Part shown: positions 1-10,325 of the stretch, one piece after another | Layout: each line of letters begins with the position of its first letter | Position numbering within the stretch: the first letter of the stretch is position 1 | Made by a program: the position numbers and the translations under genes | DNA from: Allobosea robiniae | GTDB lineage: Bacteria; Pseudomonadota; Alphaproteobacteria; Rhizobiales; Beijerinckiaceae | Direction: 5' to 3' | DNA: 64,000 nucleotides | Assembly (NCBI RefSeq): GCF_900102525.1 | Contig: NZ_FNBZ01000005.1 | Span: forward strand, 186,001 to 250,000 | Notes under the pieces: model-generated | Seen by the model: only the letters and a program-made list of their open reading frames with translations | Told to the model about the DNA's origin: nothing | The model's database searches: none

Positions 1-61
1 CCGCGAATTACGCTATGCCATGGACGGAGCAGCCGCCGTCATTCGGAGGCCGGCGGCATGA
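1..61 (+). CDS. C-terminal tail of an upstream protein, probably the ABC transporter ATPase
   Basis: The window opens inside an open frame (codons from base 2) that ends RELRYAMDGA...RRPAA and stops at a TGA overlapping the permease start as ATGA. Only about 19 residues are visible, so no ATPase motif can be seen. The assignment rests on position: nitrate/sulfonate/taurine-type importers are usually encoded as ATPase-permease-binding protein, and this fragment is translationally coupled to the permease. It could be another upstream operon member. Confidence 0.45.
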   Translation, partial: RELRYAMDGAAAVIRRPAA

Positions 62-807
62 TCGCGCGCCTGCCCTCGCTGCTGCTGCTTGTCATCCTGC
101 TCGCCGGCTGGGAAGCCTGGTGCCGGCTGGGCGGCCTGTCGCCGCTCGTGCTGCCTGCGCCTTCCAGCGTGCTCGCGACGCTGTGGAGCGAGATCGCGAC
201 CGGCCGGCTCTGGCCGCATCTGGCGATGACCGCCGCCGAGATGGCGCTCGGTCTCGGCATCGGCGCCGTCGTCGGACTTGGTGTCGGCATCCTGCTGGCG
301 GAATTCCCGGCGCTCAGCCGCCTGCTGCGCCCCTATGTGCTGGCAAGCCAGCTCGTGCCCAAGCTCGCACTCGGGCCGCTCTTCATCATCTGGTTCGGCT
401 TCGGCATGACGCCGACGGTCGTCATTACCGCGCTGATCTGCTTCTTCCCGCTGATGGAGAACACGCTGACGGGGATCAGCGAGGTCGATGCTTCCAGGCG
501 CGAGCTCTTCCGCATGCTCGGCGCCGGCCGCCTCCAGACGCTGCTGCGGCTCAAGCTGCCGTCGGCACTGCCCGTGATCATGGCGGGCCTGCGCGTCGCG
601 GTCGTGCTGGCCTTGGTCGGCGCGGTCGTCGGCGAGTTCATCGGCGGGCGCGTCGGGCTCGGCGCCTCGATCATCGCCGCACAGAGCGTAATGGATTCGA
701 GCCTGATCTTCGCGCTCTTCATCGTCATCACCGCCCTTGGAATGCTGCTCTACGAGGCCGTGCGCCTGATCGAGCGTCGCGTCCTGCACCGCTTCTCGAA
801 AGGCTGA
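58..807 (+). CDS. ABC transporter permease, nitrate/sulfonate/taurine (SsuC/TauC) type
   Basis: Inner-membrane permease of a BPD-type importer, 249 residues, the usual length. The N-terminus is a hydrophobic helix (LLLLVILLAGWEAW), followed by about five more membrane segments. The EAA coupling loop is visible around residues 140-170 (MENTLTGISEVDASRRELFRMLGA), where the ATPase docks. The start overlaps the preceding stop (ATGA), and the binding-protein gene begins six bases after this stop, so the three genes form one operon. The substrate cannot be read from the permease. Confidence 0.88.
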   Translation: MIARLPSLLLLVILLAGWEAWCRLGGLSPLVLPAPSSVLATLWSEIATGRLWPHLAMTAAEMALGLGIGAVVGLGVGILLAEFPALSRLLRPYVLASQLVPKLALGPLFIIWFGFGMTPTVVITALICFFPLMENTLTGISEVDASRRELFRMLGAGRLQTLLRLKLPSALPVIMAGLRVAVVLALVGAVVGEFIGGRVGLGASIIAAQSVMDSSLIFALFIVITALGMLLYEAVRLIERRVLHRFSKG

Positions 808-812
808 TCCCC

Positions 813-1805
813 ATGTCTGCGCTGCGCGCCTTCCTCATGCTTGCCCTCTCCTGCCTCGTCGCGGCGCCCGCGACGGCTCAATCGCTCGACAAGGTCACCG
901 TCGCCGGCTGGAGCCAGCCGATCAGCGAGATCACCAATCTCCTGGCCGAGCCGGACAAGGGCTTCTTCAAAGCCAAGGGGATCGCGCTCGACTACGTGCC
1001 TGGAACCGGCGGCGGCGCGGCCTTGCAGAACATGCTCGCGGGCCAAGCCGACATCGCCTTCACCGATCCGGCCGCGCTTTATCTCGCGCTCGACAAGGGC
1101 GAGAAACTGGTCGCGATCTACAATATCTATCCGCAGAACGTCTTCAACGTGGTCGCGCTGAAGAGCAGCGGCATCCGCACGGCGGCCGATCTCAAGGGCA
1201 AGCGCATCGGCGTCTACAGCCTCGCCAGCGGCACCTACCAGAACCTGCTCGTGCTGCTGCATCAGGTCGGCCTCGGCCAGAAGGACGTCACCATCCAGCC
1301 GACCGGCCTGCTCAATTTCGCGCCGCTGATGCAGGGGCAGGTCGATGCCACCGCCGCGACCGATACCGGACTGCTCGTCGCCCGCGCCAAGGGGCTGGGC
1401 GAGGCTGATGTCATCGAGGTCCGCGACCAGCTCAACCTGCCGAGCGACATCTTCGTCGTGAAGGAGAGCTACTACGAGCAGAACAAGCCGCTGCTGAAGC
1501 GCTTCCTCGCCGCCTATCGCGATTCTGCCGCCTGGATGATCGCCAAGCCCGAAGAGGCCGCGCGCATCGCCGTCACCCGTGCCATCAACGGCCGCGACGA
1601 GGCCGTGAACCTCGAGATCATCAAGCTGCGCAATGCGTCGAGCGTCTCTTCGACGACGGCGCGCGAAGGGCTCGGCCGCTTCGACCTCGATGCCTTGCAG
1701 AAGGGCGCCGACACCTTCCGCAGCCTTGGGCTCACCGCCCGCCAGATCGACATGACGGCCATCGTGAAGAGCGACCTGATCCCCGCGAAGGATGGCGCGC
1801 CATGA
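813..1805 (+). CDS. ABC transporter substrate-binding protein, NMT1/THI5-like (SsuA/TauA family)
   Basis: Periplasmic solute-binding protein of 330 residues. A Sec signal peptide is clear (MSALRAFLMLALSCLVAAPATAQ, cleavage after TAQ at about residue 23). The mature part has the NMT1-like pattern: Y-VPGTGGGAALQNMLAGQADIAF near residues 60-90 and LKGKRIGVYSLASGTYQ near 130. The ATG at 813 is chosen because it directly precedes the signal peptide and follows the permease stop by five bases. The stop overlaps the next ATG by ATGA, so the SDR gene is coupled. The family binds sulfonates, taurine, pyrimidine thiamine precursors and others; the ligand here is unknown. Confidence 0.88.
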   Translation: MSALRAFLMLALSCLVAAPATAQSLDKVTVAGWSQPISEITNLLAEPDKGFFKAKGIALDYVPGTGGGAALQNMLAGQADIAFTDPAALYLALDKGEKLVAIYNIYPQNVFNVVALKSSGIRTAADLKGKRIGVYSLASGTYQNLLVLLHQVGLGQKDVTIQPTGLLNFAPLMQGQVDATAATDTGLLVARAKGLGEADVIEVRDQLNLPSDIFVVKESYYEQNKPLLKRFLAAYRDSAAWMIAKPEEAARIAVTRAINGRDEAVNLEIIKLRNASSVSSTTAREGLGRFDLDALQKGADTFRSLGLTARQIDMTAIVKSDLIPAKDGAP

Positions 1806-2569
1806 AATTCCGCGACCGGGCCATCCTCGTCACCGGCGCGAGCCGCGGCATCGGGGCTGCGATCGCGAAGGCCTTCGCCACCGAGGGCGGGATCGTCATC
1901 GTCAACTACCGGACGAACGAGGCGGCGGCCGAGGCTGTCGTCGCGGAATGCCGCGCGCTCGGCGGCGAGGCGCTGGCGATCGCGGCAGACGTCACGTCCA
2001 CTGATCCGGTCGCGGCCATGGCGACGCGCATCGCGGAGGAGGTCGGGCGGCTCGACGTCGTCGTCAACAACGCCTTCGCGCCCTATCGCTTCGACCCGGA
2101 CAACCGCACCCGCTTCTGGCAGACGCCCTGGGAGGCCTACGAACAGCAATTCGAGGGCGCGGTGAAGGCAGCCTATACGGTGAGCCGCGCGATGCTGCCG
2201 CTGCTCCAGCGCCGCAGCGGCGGGGCCATCGTCAATCTCGCCAGCGATCTGGTGACGCGACCGAGCATTCCCTATCACGACTACACCACCGCCAAGGCCG
2301 CTCTTGTCGGCTTCAGCCGCAATCTCGCGGCCGAGCTCGGCCCGCTCGGTATCCGTGTCAACTGCGTCGCGCCGGGGCTGGTCTATCCGACGCAGGCGAG
2401 TGCGACGACCCCGGAAGAGGTGCGGGAGATGCTGATCGCGCAGACGCCCTTGCGCCGCATCGCGACGCCGGAGGATGTCGCTGGCCCGGTGCTCTTCCTC
2501 GCCAGCGACTGGGGCCGCTTCGTCACCGGGCAGGTGCTCCATGTCGATGGCGGGCTGGTGATGGCCTGA
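1802..2569 (+). CDS. Short-chain dehydrogenase/reductase (FabG-like SDR)
   Basis: Cytosolic NAD(P)-dependent oxidoreductase of 255 residues. It has the classical SDR cofactor motif TGASRGIG (residues 10-17), the NNAF variant of NNAG, and an active-site YxxxK (YTTAK, about residue 161) preceded by a serine (NLASD). The C-terminal GQVLHVDGG is typical of FabG-like enzymes. It is translationally coupled to the ABC binding protein, which suggests that it acts on the imported compound or a product of it. The substrate cannot be predicted. Confidence 0.85.
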   Translation: MKFRDRAILVTGASRGIGAAIAKAFATEGGIVIVNYRTNEAAAEAVVAECRALGGEALAIAADVTSTDPVAAMATRIAEEVGRLDVVVNNAFAPYRFDPDNRTRFWQTPWEAYEQQFEGAVKAAYTVSRAMLPLLQRRSGGAIVNLASDLVTRPSIPYHDYTTAKAALVGFSRNLAAELGPLGIRVNCVAPGLVYPTQASATTPEEVREMLIAQTPLRRIATPEDVAGPVLFLASDWGRFVTGQVLHVDGGLVMA

Positions 2570-2645
2570 GCAGAGGGCGAGGAGCCGGTCTCCTCTCCGC
2601 TCGAAACCTGTGGCATGCCTGAAGGCTCAGCTCCGTGAGGAAGCC

Positions 2646-3317
2646 ATGACCCGGCTCGACTTCATCTTCATGCTCACGCGCCATGACCGGACGGTGCCGG
2701 ACGCCATCGACCATGTCGCGACCGCGCTGGCGGCCGGCATCCGCCATATCGGCTTCAAGGATATCGGCCTGCCCTTCGCCGAACTCCGGACCGTCCACCG
2801 CCTGATCAAGGCCGGCGGCGCAACGAGCTATCTCGAAGTCGTCTCGCTCGATCGCGTCAGTGAAATCGCCTCGGTGAGAGCGGCCATCGATCTCGGTGTC
2901 GACAACCTGCTCGGCGGAACCCATGTCGAGGACGTGCTGCCGCTGCTGCGCGGCACCGGCATCCGCTACTACCCCTTTGCCGGACGGGTTTCAGGGCACC
3001 CGAGCATTCTGGAAGGCTCCGTCGCCGAGATCGCCGGCAGCGCCCGTGCCATTGCCAACCGGGACGGCGTCGATGGGCTCGATCTGCTGGCCTACCGCTC
3101 GAATACGGATGCGGAAGCGCTGATCGCGGCGGTCTGCGCTGCGACGGACAAGCCCGTCCTCGTCGCCGGCTCGATCGAGCGTCCCGAGCAGATCGCAGCG
3201 ATCCATCGCTGCCGAGCCGCCGGCTTCACCATCGGCACGGCCGCGCTGGAAGGCCGTTTTCCCGCCTCCGGCCCGGCCTTGCGGGCGCAGCTCGATGCCA
3301 TCGCCGCCTGCCTCTGA
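2646..3317 (+). CDS. TIM-barrel-like protein of unknown function
   Basis: A protein of 223 residues with alternating beta-strand/helix periodicity suggesting a (beta/alpha)8 barrel. The C-terminal part (VLVAGSIERPEQIAAIHR, then FTIGTAALEGRF) resembles the phosphate-binding half of HisA/TrpF/NanE-like barrels, where a glycine loop and a following IG-ALEGRF segment hold a phosphate. I cannot name the reaction. The ATG at 2646 is preferred over upstream starts because GAGGAA lies a few bases before it. It follows the SDR gene by about 75 bp on the same strand and probably belongs to the same substrate-specific unit. Confidence 0.6.
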   Translation: MTRLDFIFMLTRHDRTVPDAIDHVATALAAGIRHIGFKDIGLPFAELRTVHRLIKAGGATSYLEVVSLDRVSEIASVRAAIDLGVDNLLGGTHVEDVLPLLRGTGIRYYPFAGRVSGHPSILEGSVAEIAGSARAIANRDGVDGLDLLAYRSNTDAEALIAAVCAATDKPVLVAGSIERPEQIAAIHRCRAAGFTIGTAALEGRFPASGPALRAQLDAIAACL

Positions 3318-3364
3318 ACAGGCTGCAGCCGAACCATTTCACGAGATCCGGCACCGGAACGTCG

Positions 3365-3754
3365 TCACTCAGCCTTCTTGCCGGCGGCGTCGAACTGCTT
3401 GAGATAGGCCAGCAGGTCGGCGACGCGCTTCTCGTCCTTGAGACCGGCATAGATCATCTTCGTGCCAGCGACCTTGGCGCGCGGGTTCTGGATGTATTCG
3501 GCGAAGGTCGCCTCGTCCCAGACCAGGCCCGAGGCCTTCATCGCCGCGCTGTAGCTATAGCCTTCATGCGCGCCGGCCTTCTGGCCGATGACGCCGTTGA
3601 GGGCCGGCCCGACCAGATTCTTGGCGGCTTCGCCGACCTGATGGCAGGCGCGGCACTGGGCAAAGACCTTCTCGCCGGCAGCGGCATCCTGGGCACGGGC
3701 TGGCTGGACGGCGGCCGCCAACAGGGCGGCGCCGGCGAGGACTGCGAATTTCAT
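3365..3754 (-). CDS. Class I c-type cytochrome (cytochrome c2-like), third gene of the sulfite dehydrogenase unit
   Basis: Periplasmic electron carrier, 129 residues. A signal peptide ends at about PARAQ, and one haem site CRACH lies near residue 35 of the precursor. A conserved GPALNGVIG follows it. The axial methionine is probably in AGTKMIYAGL near residue 100. The pattern fits the cytochrome c2/c550 group. It lies 11 bases downstream of the second cytochrome and likely carries electrons from sulfite oxidation to the terminal oxidase. The ATG at 3754 is preferred to a GTG one codon upstream because AGGA is then well spaced. Confidence 0.85.
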   Translation of the reverse strand: MKFAVLAGAALLAAAVQPARAQDAAAGEKVFAQCRACHQVGEAAKNLVGPALNGVIGQKAGAHEGYSYSAAMKASGLVWDEATFAEYIQNPRAKVAGTKMIYAGLKDEKRVADLLAYLKQFDAAGKKAE

Positions 3755-3765
3755 CACGAGATATC

Positions 3766-4113
3766 CTATGGCTTCGGAGCGAACGGATTGACCCAGCCAC
3801 CGTTCTGGGCCGGCGCCTTCGGCGGGAAGGCCTGGGCGAGATAATCGAGCAGGGTCTTGCGCATCTCCGGATCAGGTTCCGGCATGCCATGCTTTTCCGC
3901 CATCCAGTTGAGCGTCTCGTCCCAGCGGGCGCGATCCATGCCCTGCCGGCCGACAACCGTCATCGAATGGCAGGCGATGCAGTAGCCGAAGGTCTCTTCG
4001 CGGCCGGGGAAATCGGGCAGCGTCTCGGCGGTCTCCTCCTGCGCGAAGCTCAAGGAGGGGGCGAGGAGGATGGCCGCGAGAGCGGCCATCCGAAGCGATT
4101 GCGCGAATACCAT
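3766..4113 (-). CDS. c-type cytochrome subunit/partner of sulfite dehydrogenase (SorB/SorU-like)
   Basis: Small periplasmic monohaem cytochrome of 115 residues. The signal peptide runs MVFAQSLRMAALAAILLA and is cleaved near SFAQ. The haem motif is CIACH, with a methionine ligand candidate further on (WMAEKHGMPEP). The start lies two bases after the SorA stop, so the two are co-translated. In bacterial sulfite dehydrogenases a dedicated cytochrome c either forms the SorB subunit or, as SorU in Sinorhizobium, takes electrons from SorT. Which arrangement applies cannot be decided from sequence alone. Confidence 0.82.
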   Translation of the reverse strand: MVFAQSLRMAALAAILLAPSLSFAQEETAETLPDFPGREETFGYCIACHSMTVVGRQGMDRARWDETLNWMAEKHGMPEPDPEMRKTLLDYLAQAFPPKAPAQNGGWVNPFAPKP

Positions 4114-4115
4114 CG

Positions 4116-5435
4116 TCAGCCCACCAGGACCGCGATGCGATGCAGCGGGTTGGAGCCGTAGCCCTGCGGGTTCCAGTTGGTCGCGACATGCGGCTGGGCG
4201 ACGCCGCGGGAATCGGTCGCGCGGGCCCAAAGCTCGAAATAGCCGTCGCTCGGCAGCTTGACCTTCCCGGTCCAGCGTACCCAGTCATAGCGGTTCTTCG
4301 GCTTGGCGAGGGTCATGGCGTGCCAGCGCTGGCCGGCATCGAAGGAGACCTCGACCTTCGCGACCTCGTGGTCGCCGGCCCAGGCCGCACCGCGCAGGGC
4401 GACCTCGCGCGTCGCCGCCGGCAGGCGCGCGCCGTTGGCGGGCGCGGTGATGATCGAGCGCACCGGCATCGAGGTCAGGTCGGCGAAGTTGGTCTTGCCG
4501 TCGACATTCGAGCCGGGGACGATCGGGACCGTCGGGACGCGGTAGGAGGTGCCGCCCATGCCCTGCCCGTCATGCGGCGTCGCACGGACGAGGATGCGGT
4601 TCAGCCATTTCGACGAGAGCGAGGCCGGCCAGCCCGGCACCACGAGGCGCAGCGGGCCGCCATGGATATGCGGCAGCGGCTCGCCATTCATCGCCCAGAC
4701 GATCAGGCAATGCGGCTCCAGCGCCTTCTCGATCGGCATGCCGCGCGAGACCGCGTCCTTGGTGGTGTCGCCGGAGAGATGCGGATCGGCGCCGTAGTGG
4801 CCGGTGAACTTGGCGGAGGCCTTGAGGCCGGCCGCCTTCAGCACGTCGGCAAGGCGCACGCCGGTCCATTCGGCGCAGCCCGCGCCGCCATTGGTCCACT
4901 GGTTACCGCGCGCCGCCGGCGTGTAGAAGGAGCGGCCGTTGCCGCCGCATTCCAGCACCATGCGGAAGGTATGCGCCTTGAAGCGGGATTTCAGCTCCTT
5001 GACCGTCAGCGTCAGCGGCTTGTCGACCTCGCCCTCGATCTTGAGCTGCCAGCCGTCGACATCCTTGATCGGCTCCGGGATCTGACCGTTATTGCGGACG
5101 AAGAATTTCGCGATCGGCGTGGTGTCGTCGTCGAGCAGGTTCGCGGGCGTCTCGGCAACGAGGGGGCGGTCGCCGAGCAGGGTCAGGCCCTTGTCCTTGC
5201 CGGGATAGTCGAAGGGCTGCGGCCCCTTGGGCGGCGCGGCGGCGGGGGCAGCGCCCTGCGCGGCAGCAGGCGAGATCATGGACAGGCGGGGCAGGCCGCC
5301 GGCAGCCAGACCCAGAGCGGCGATGCTGCCGCCGAGCAGAAGACGTCGCGATGTACGGGGGGTATCAAGGGCGCCGGCAGCAGGCACGGCATCGGTAGCG
5401 GCTGCGCCATCGCGCAGGTCTGCTTCGTTGAGCAT
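4116..5435 (-). CDS. sorA: Sulfite dehydrogenase (cytochrome), molybdopterin subunit (SorA/SorT-like)
   Basis: Periplasmic molybdenum enzyme oxidising sulfite to sulfate, 439 residues. It has a Tat-type leader: twin Arg at 30-31 (SRRLLLGGS), a hydrophobic stretch and an AAAQ cleavage site near residue 60. The sulfite oxidase fold follows: the Mo-ligand cysteine is C163 in LECGGNGR, with a substrate-pocket HIHGGPLRLVVPGW segment later. The C-terminal Mo-co dimerisation domain (residues about 320-430) ends SNPLHRIAVLVG. Downstream are two cytochromes; upstream are an anti-sigma and a sigma factor, the arrangement known around sorT in Sinorhizobium meliloti. This context argues against a YedY-type methionine sulfoxide reductase. 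Confidence 0.9.
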   Translation of the reverse strand: MLNEADLRDGAAATDAVPAAGALDTPRTSRRLLLGGSIAALGLAAGGLPRLSMISPAAAQGAAPAAAPPKGPQPFDYPGKDKGLTLLGDRPLVAETPANLLDDDTTPIAKFFVRNNGQIPEPIKDVDGWQLKIEGEVDKPLTLTVKELKSRFKAHTFRMVLECGGNGRSFYTPAARGNQWTNGGAGCAEWTGVRLADVLKAAGLKASAKFTGHYGADPHLSGDTTKDAVSRGMPIEKALEPHCLIVWAMNGEPLPHIHGGPLRLVVPGWPASLSSKWLNRILVRATPHDGQGMGGTSYRVPTVPIVPGSNVDGKTNFADLTSMPVRSIITAPANGARLPAATREVALRGAAWAGDHEVAKVEVSFDAGQRWHAMTLAKPKNRYDWVRWTGKVKLPSDGYFELWARATDSRGVAQPHVATNWNPQGYGSNPLHRIAVLVG

Positions 5436-5470
5436 GGCGTTTCTCCCGAGGACATATTCCTCACTGGAGA

Positions 5471-5497
5471 CGACGCATCAGCTCTTCGATTTATTCC
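5471..5497 (-). promoter_or_regulatory. Candidate ECF-sigma promoter of the sorA operon
   Basis: Read on the minus strand, the 81 bp between the anti-sigma gene and sorA contains GGAATAA (5491-5497) and CGTCG (5471-5475); 17 bases separate GGAAT from CGTC. This matches the general GGAA-N16/17-CGT architecture of ECF promoters and sits about 40 bases before the sorA start. The cognate sigma factor is encoded just upstream. The element is seen directly; its use by that sigma factor is inferred. Confidence 0.55.
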
Positions 5498-5516
5498 AAC
5501 CTAAGAGAATCTTTTT

Positions 5517-6302
5517 TCAGCCGAGGCAGGCCGGCCCCACACTGCGGGCCTCGGCCAGCGCCGCGACCTGCTCGCGCGGGACGCCGGGCTCGTCGCGCGT
5601 GATCCTTGCGACCAGCGCGGCGATGCCGTCGAGGCGGGCGGGGTCGATGCCGCGCCCGAGCAAGGCATAGCTCGCGCGCTCCCCCCGCCATGCACGAACC
5701 AAGAGGCCATCGCGATCCTGCACGGCCGGCTGCTGTGGCAGCGCCGCCTCGACCGGCGCAATCCAGAGACCGACGCGGCAGCCATTCGGACCGACATAGC
5801 CGGCGAGCATGCCGCCCCCGCCACGCCCGGCAGGGTCGAGCGAGAGATGTACGAGACGCAGCGAGGCGAGCGACAGGTCCGGCAGAGCCCCGGCTTCGGC
5901 ACCAGCGAGCTCGACGCCCAGGCGGGGCGCCGTGCCTGTCGGAGACTGCGCCAGCCAGAGCTGATGGGCGGCGATCGCGGCGGAGAGGGACGAGGCGCCC
6001 GACTGCCGCTGGCCGATGCCGAGCGAAGCCGCACCGATCAACAGAGCAAGACAGGCCGCGGCGGCCCAAGGCGCCCAGCGCATCGCCCGCGAACGGGCTC
6101 GCGGCAGCGCGAAAGGCGGTGGCGCGGGCATCGGCGATGCGGCTTTCACCGCTGCCCGCAGCCGCGTCAGCGTCGCGACCTGAGCGGCAGCCGCGCGATC
6201 ATCAGCGAGTGCCGCCGCGACCTTGGCGGCTTGATCGGGCTCCAGCTCGCCGTCGACATAGGCGTTGAGCATGGTCCAGGAGAGGCGTTCGCTATCGGTC
6301 AC
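5517..6302 (-). CDS. Membrane-anchored anti-sigma factor
   Basis: Anti-sigma protein of 261 residues, a presumed inhibitor of the sigma factor encoded immediately upstream. The N-terminus carries the typical anti-sigma helix (MLNAYVDGELEP, residues about 11-22). A zinc-binding HxxxCxxC is absent, so it is a non-zinc type. One membrane helix lies near residues 85-105 (WAPWAAAACLALLIGAAS), followed by a periplasmic sensor-like region of about 150 residues with a lone CRVG cysteine. A GTG start overlapping the sigma stop (GTGA) is chosen; it gives tight coupling and keeps the whole anti-sigma helix. Confidence 0.82.
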   Translation of the reverse strand: MTDSERLSWTMLNAYVDGELEPDQAAKVAAALADDRAAAAQVATLTRLRAAVKAASPMPAPPPFALPRARSRAMRWAPWAAAACLALLIGAASLGIGQRQSGASSLSAAIAAHQLWLAQSPTGTAPRLGVELAGAEAGALPDLSLASLRLVHLSLDPAGRGGGGMLAGYVGPNGCRVGLWIAPVEAALPQQPAVQDRDGLLVRAWRGERASYALLGRGIDPARLDGIAALVARITRDEPGVPREQVAALAEARSVGPACLG

Positions 6303-6820
6303 GTGTCGTTGGCTCGTTTGCGCTGCCGCGCGGCGAAGGGGCGGACAGTGCCGCCCTCGATCGCATTCAGAAGCAAAAGCCGCGCCCGGCTGAGGCGGCT
6401 CATCACGGTTCCCACGGGCACGCCCAGGATATCCGCCGCCTCGCCATAGCGGAAGCCGGCGAGATCGACCAGTTCGATGACCTCGCGATAAGGCTGGTCG
6501 AGACGTTCGAGCGCCTGCCGGACGGTGATGACCGCGATCATCCGGTCGTCGCGGCGCCATTGCTCGTCTTCCAGCGCCTCCTCGGCTGCCGCGGCATTGA
6601 CCGCGCTGCGGCGATGCTCGTCGATCCAGATATTGCGCAGGATCGCGAAGAGCCAGGCGCGGATACGTTCCCCGTCTTCCGGCGGTGAAGCGGCGAGTGC
6701 CTTGGTCGCGCAGGATTGCAGGAGATCGGCCGCGCCGTCGCGATTGCCGCTCAGGCGCAGCGCATAGGAGAACAGGCGCTCCCAGTTCTGGCGCAGCGCG
6801 TGCTCGATGATGATACGCAA
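6299..6820 (-). CDS. RNA polymerase ECF sigma factor
   Basis: Extracytoplasmic-function sigma factor of 173 residues. Region 2 covers residues about 10-75 (WERLFSYALRLSGNRDGAADLLQ, AWLFAILRNIWIDEHRR), and region 4 covers about 105-155 with a helix-turn-helix (YGEAADILGVPVGTVMSRLSRAR). A TTG start at 6820 is chosen: GGAGGG lies eight bases upstream and an N-terminus of RIIIEHALRQ fits sigma-2 proteins. By gene order it resembles the RpoE4/SorT locus of rhizobia, where the sigma factor responds to sulfite or thiosulfate. That function here is inference. Confidence 0.88.
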   Translation of the reverse strand: MRIIIEHALRQNWERLFSYALRLSGNRDGAADLLQSCATKALAASPPEDGERIRAWLFAILRNIWIDEHRRSAVNAAAAEEALEDEQWRRDDRMIAVITVRQALERLDQPYREVIELVDLAGFRYGEAADILGVPVGTVMSRLSRARLLLLNAIEGGTVRPFAARQRKRANDT

Positions 6821-6899
6821 GGACGAAGCCCTCCGCAGCGGATTCGCCTGTCTAACCCGGCCATGAGGCGGCTCCAAGCCTCGCCATGGGAGCGATACC

Positions 6900-6933
6900 G
6901 ACAGAAAGCCCCGCCGGCTGGGCCGGCGGGGCT
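6900..6933 (-). terminator. Rho-independent terminator after katG
   Basis: A perfect 11-bp GC-rich stem (6907-6917 with 6923-6933) and five-base loop lie about 30 bases past the katG stop. On the minus strand they are followed by TTTCTGT. Confidence 0.75.
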
Positions 6934-6964
6934 GATGTCCGTGCAATGCTCGCGCTCGATCGTC

Positions 6965-9323
<2,359 letters not shown>

Positions 9324-10259
9324 ATGATATCGATCAAGCATCTGCGCTATTTTGCGGCCCTGGCGCAGCACCGCCATTTCGGCCGCGCGGCGGATGCCTG
9401 CGCCATCAGCCAGCCGGCACTGTCGCTGCAGGTCAAGGATCTGGAGGCGCTGCTCGGCGCGCAGCTGGTCGAGCGCGATCGCCGGCAGATCCAGCTGACC
9501 AGCCTCGGCGAGGCCTTTGCCGGGCGGGCGCAGCAGATCCTGCGCTCGGTCGACGAACTGGCCGATCTGGCCCGGGCTTCGAGCCCGTCGCTCGGCGGGC
9601 GATTGCGCATCGGCATGATCCCGACGGTCGCGCCCTATCTGCTGCCGGCGGTGATCCGGCGCCTGACGGAGCGATTTCCCGCCGTCGATCTGCGTCCGCG
9701 CGAGGCGGTGACCGGCAAGCTGACGGAGGACCTCATCACCGGCGGCCTCGATGTCGCGGTGATGGCCCTGCCCGTCTCCGAGCCGTCGCTCCAGGATCAT
9801 CCGCTGTTCGAGGAGGAGTTCGTCCTGGTGCGCGCGCTGGCCGACCGGGACAAGCCGCCGCCGGGCGTCGAGAGCCTGCGCGCGATGCGCCTGCTGCTCC
9901 TGGAGGAGGGCCATTGCTTCCGCGATCAGGCGCTGGCCTTCTGCAAGATGACGCCCGGCCTGTCGCAGGACCCGATGGAAGGCAGCTCGCTGGCGACGCT
10001 GGTGCGCATGGTCGGCGCCGGCATGGGCGTGACGCTGATCCCGGAGATGGCGGTAGCCGCAGAAACATCCGCCGTGGAGGTCAGCATCGCCCGGCTGGCG
10101 GAGCCGCGGCCGGCGCGCAGCATCGGCCTGGTCTGGCGCAAGACAAATCCCCTGGCCGAGCATTTCATGCAGGTCGGCGAGATCGTCCGTCAGGAACACG
10201 ATGTCCTGCGGCGGCAGGACAGTGACGAGAAGTCCGCTTTCGCGTCGCCAGCAACCTGA
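9324..10259 (+). CDS. oxyR: Peroxide-sensing LysR-type regulator OxyR
   Basis: Transcription factor of 311 residues. The N-terminal LysR helix-turn-helix covers residues about 2-60 (HLRYFAALAQHRHFGRAADAC, SQPALSLQVKDLE). The regulatory domain contains C198 and C207 in EEGHCFRDQALAFCKM, aligning with the redox pair C199/C208 of Escherichia coli OxyR. This identifies OxyR rather than a generic LysR protein. It is encoded divergently from katG, its classical target. Confidence 0.93.
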   Translation: MISIKHLRYFAALAQHRHFGRAADACAISQPALSLQVKDLEALLGAQLVERDRRQIQLTSLGEAFAGRAQQILRSVDELADLARASSPSLGGRLRIGMIPTVAPYLLPAVIRRLTERFPAVDLRPREAVTGKLTEDLITGGLDVAVMALPVSEPSLQDHPLFEEEFVLVRALADRDKPPPGVESLRAMRLLLLEEGHCFRDQALAFCKMTPGLSQDPMEGSSLATLVRMVGAGMGVTLIPEMAVAAETSAVEVSIARLAEPRPARSIGLVWRKTNPLAEHFMQVGEIVRQEHDVLRRQDSDEKSAFASPAT

Positions 10260-10265
10260 CGGGCA

Positions 10266-10294
10266 ACAAAAAAGCGGCCCGTTTCCGGGCCGCT
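10266..10294 (-). terminator. Rho-independent terminator of the 10.3-kb small secreted protein gene
   Basis: A perfect 9-bp stem (10273-10281 with 10286-10294, loop TTTC) is followed on the minus strand by a run of T. It lies about 30 bases after the gene stop at 10326 and faces the oxyR stop. Confidence 0.8.
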
Positions 10295-10325
10295 GATCAT
10301 CGGGAATTTGGTCGGCGAGAGCCGC

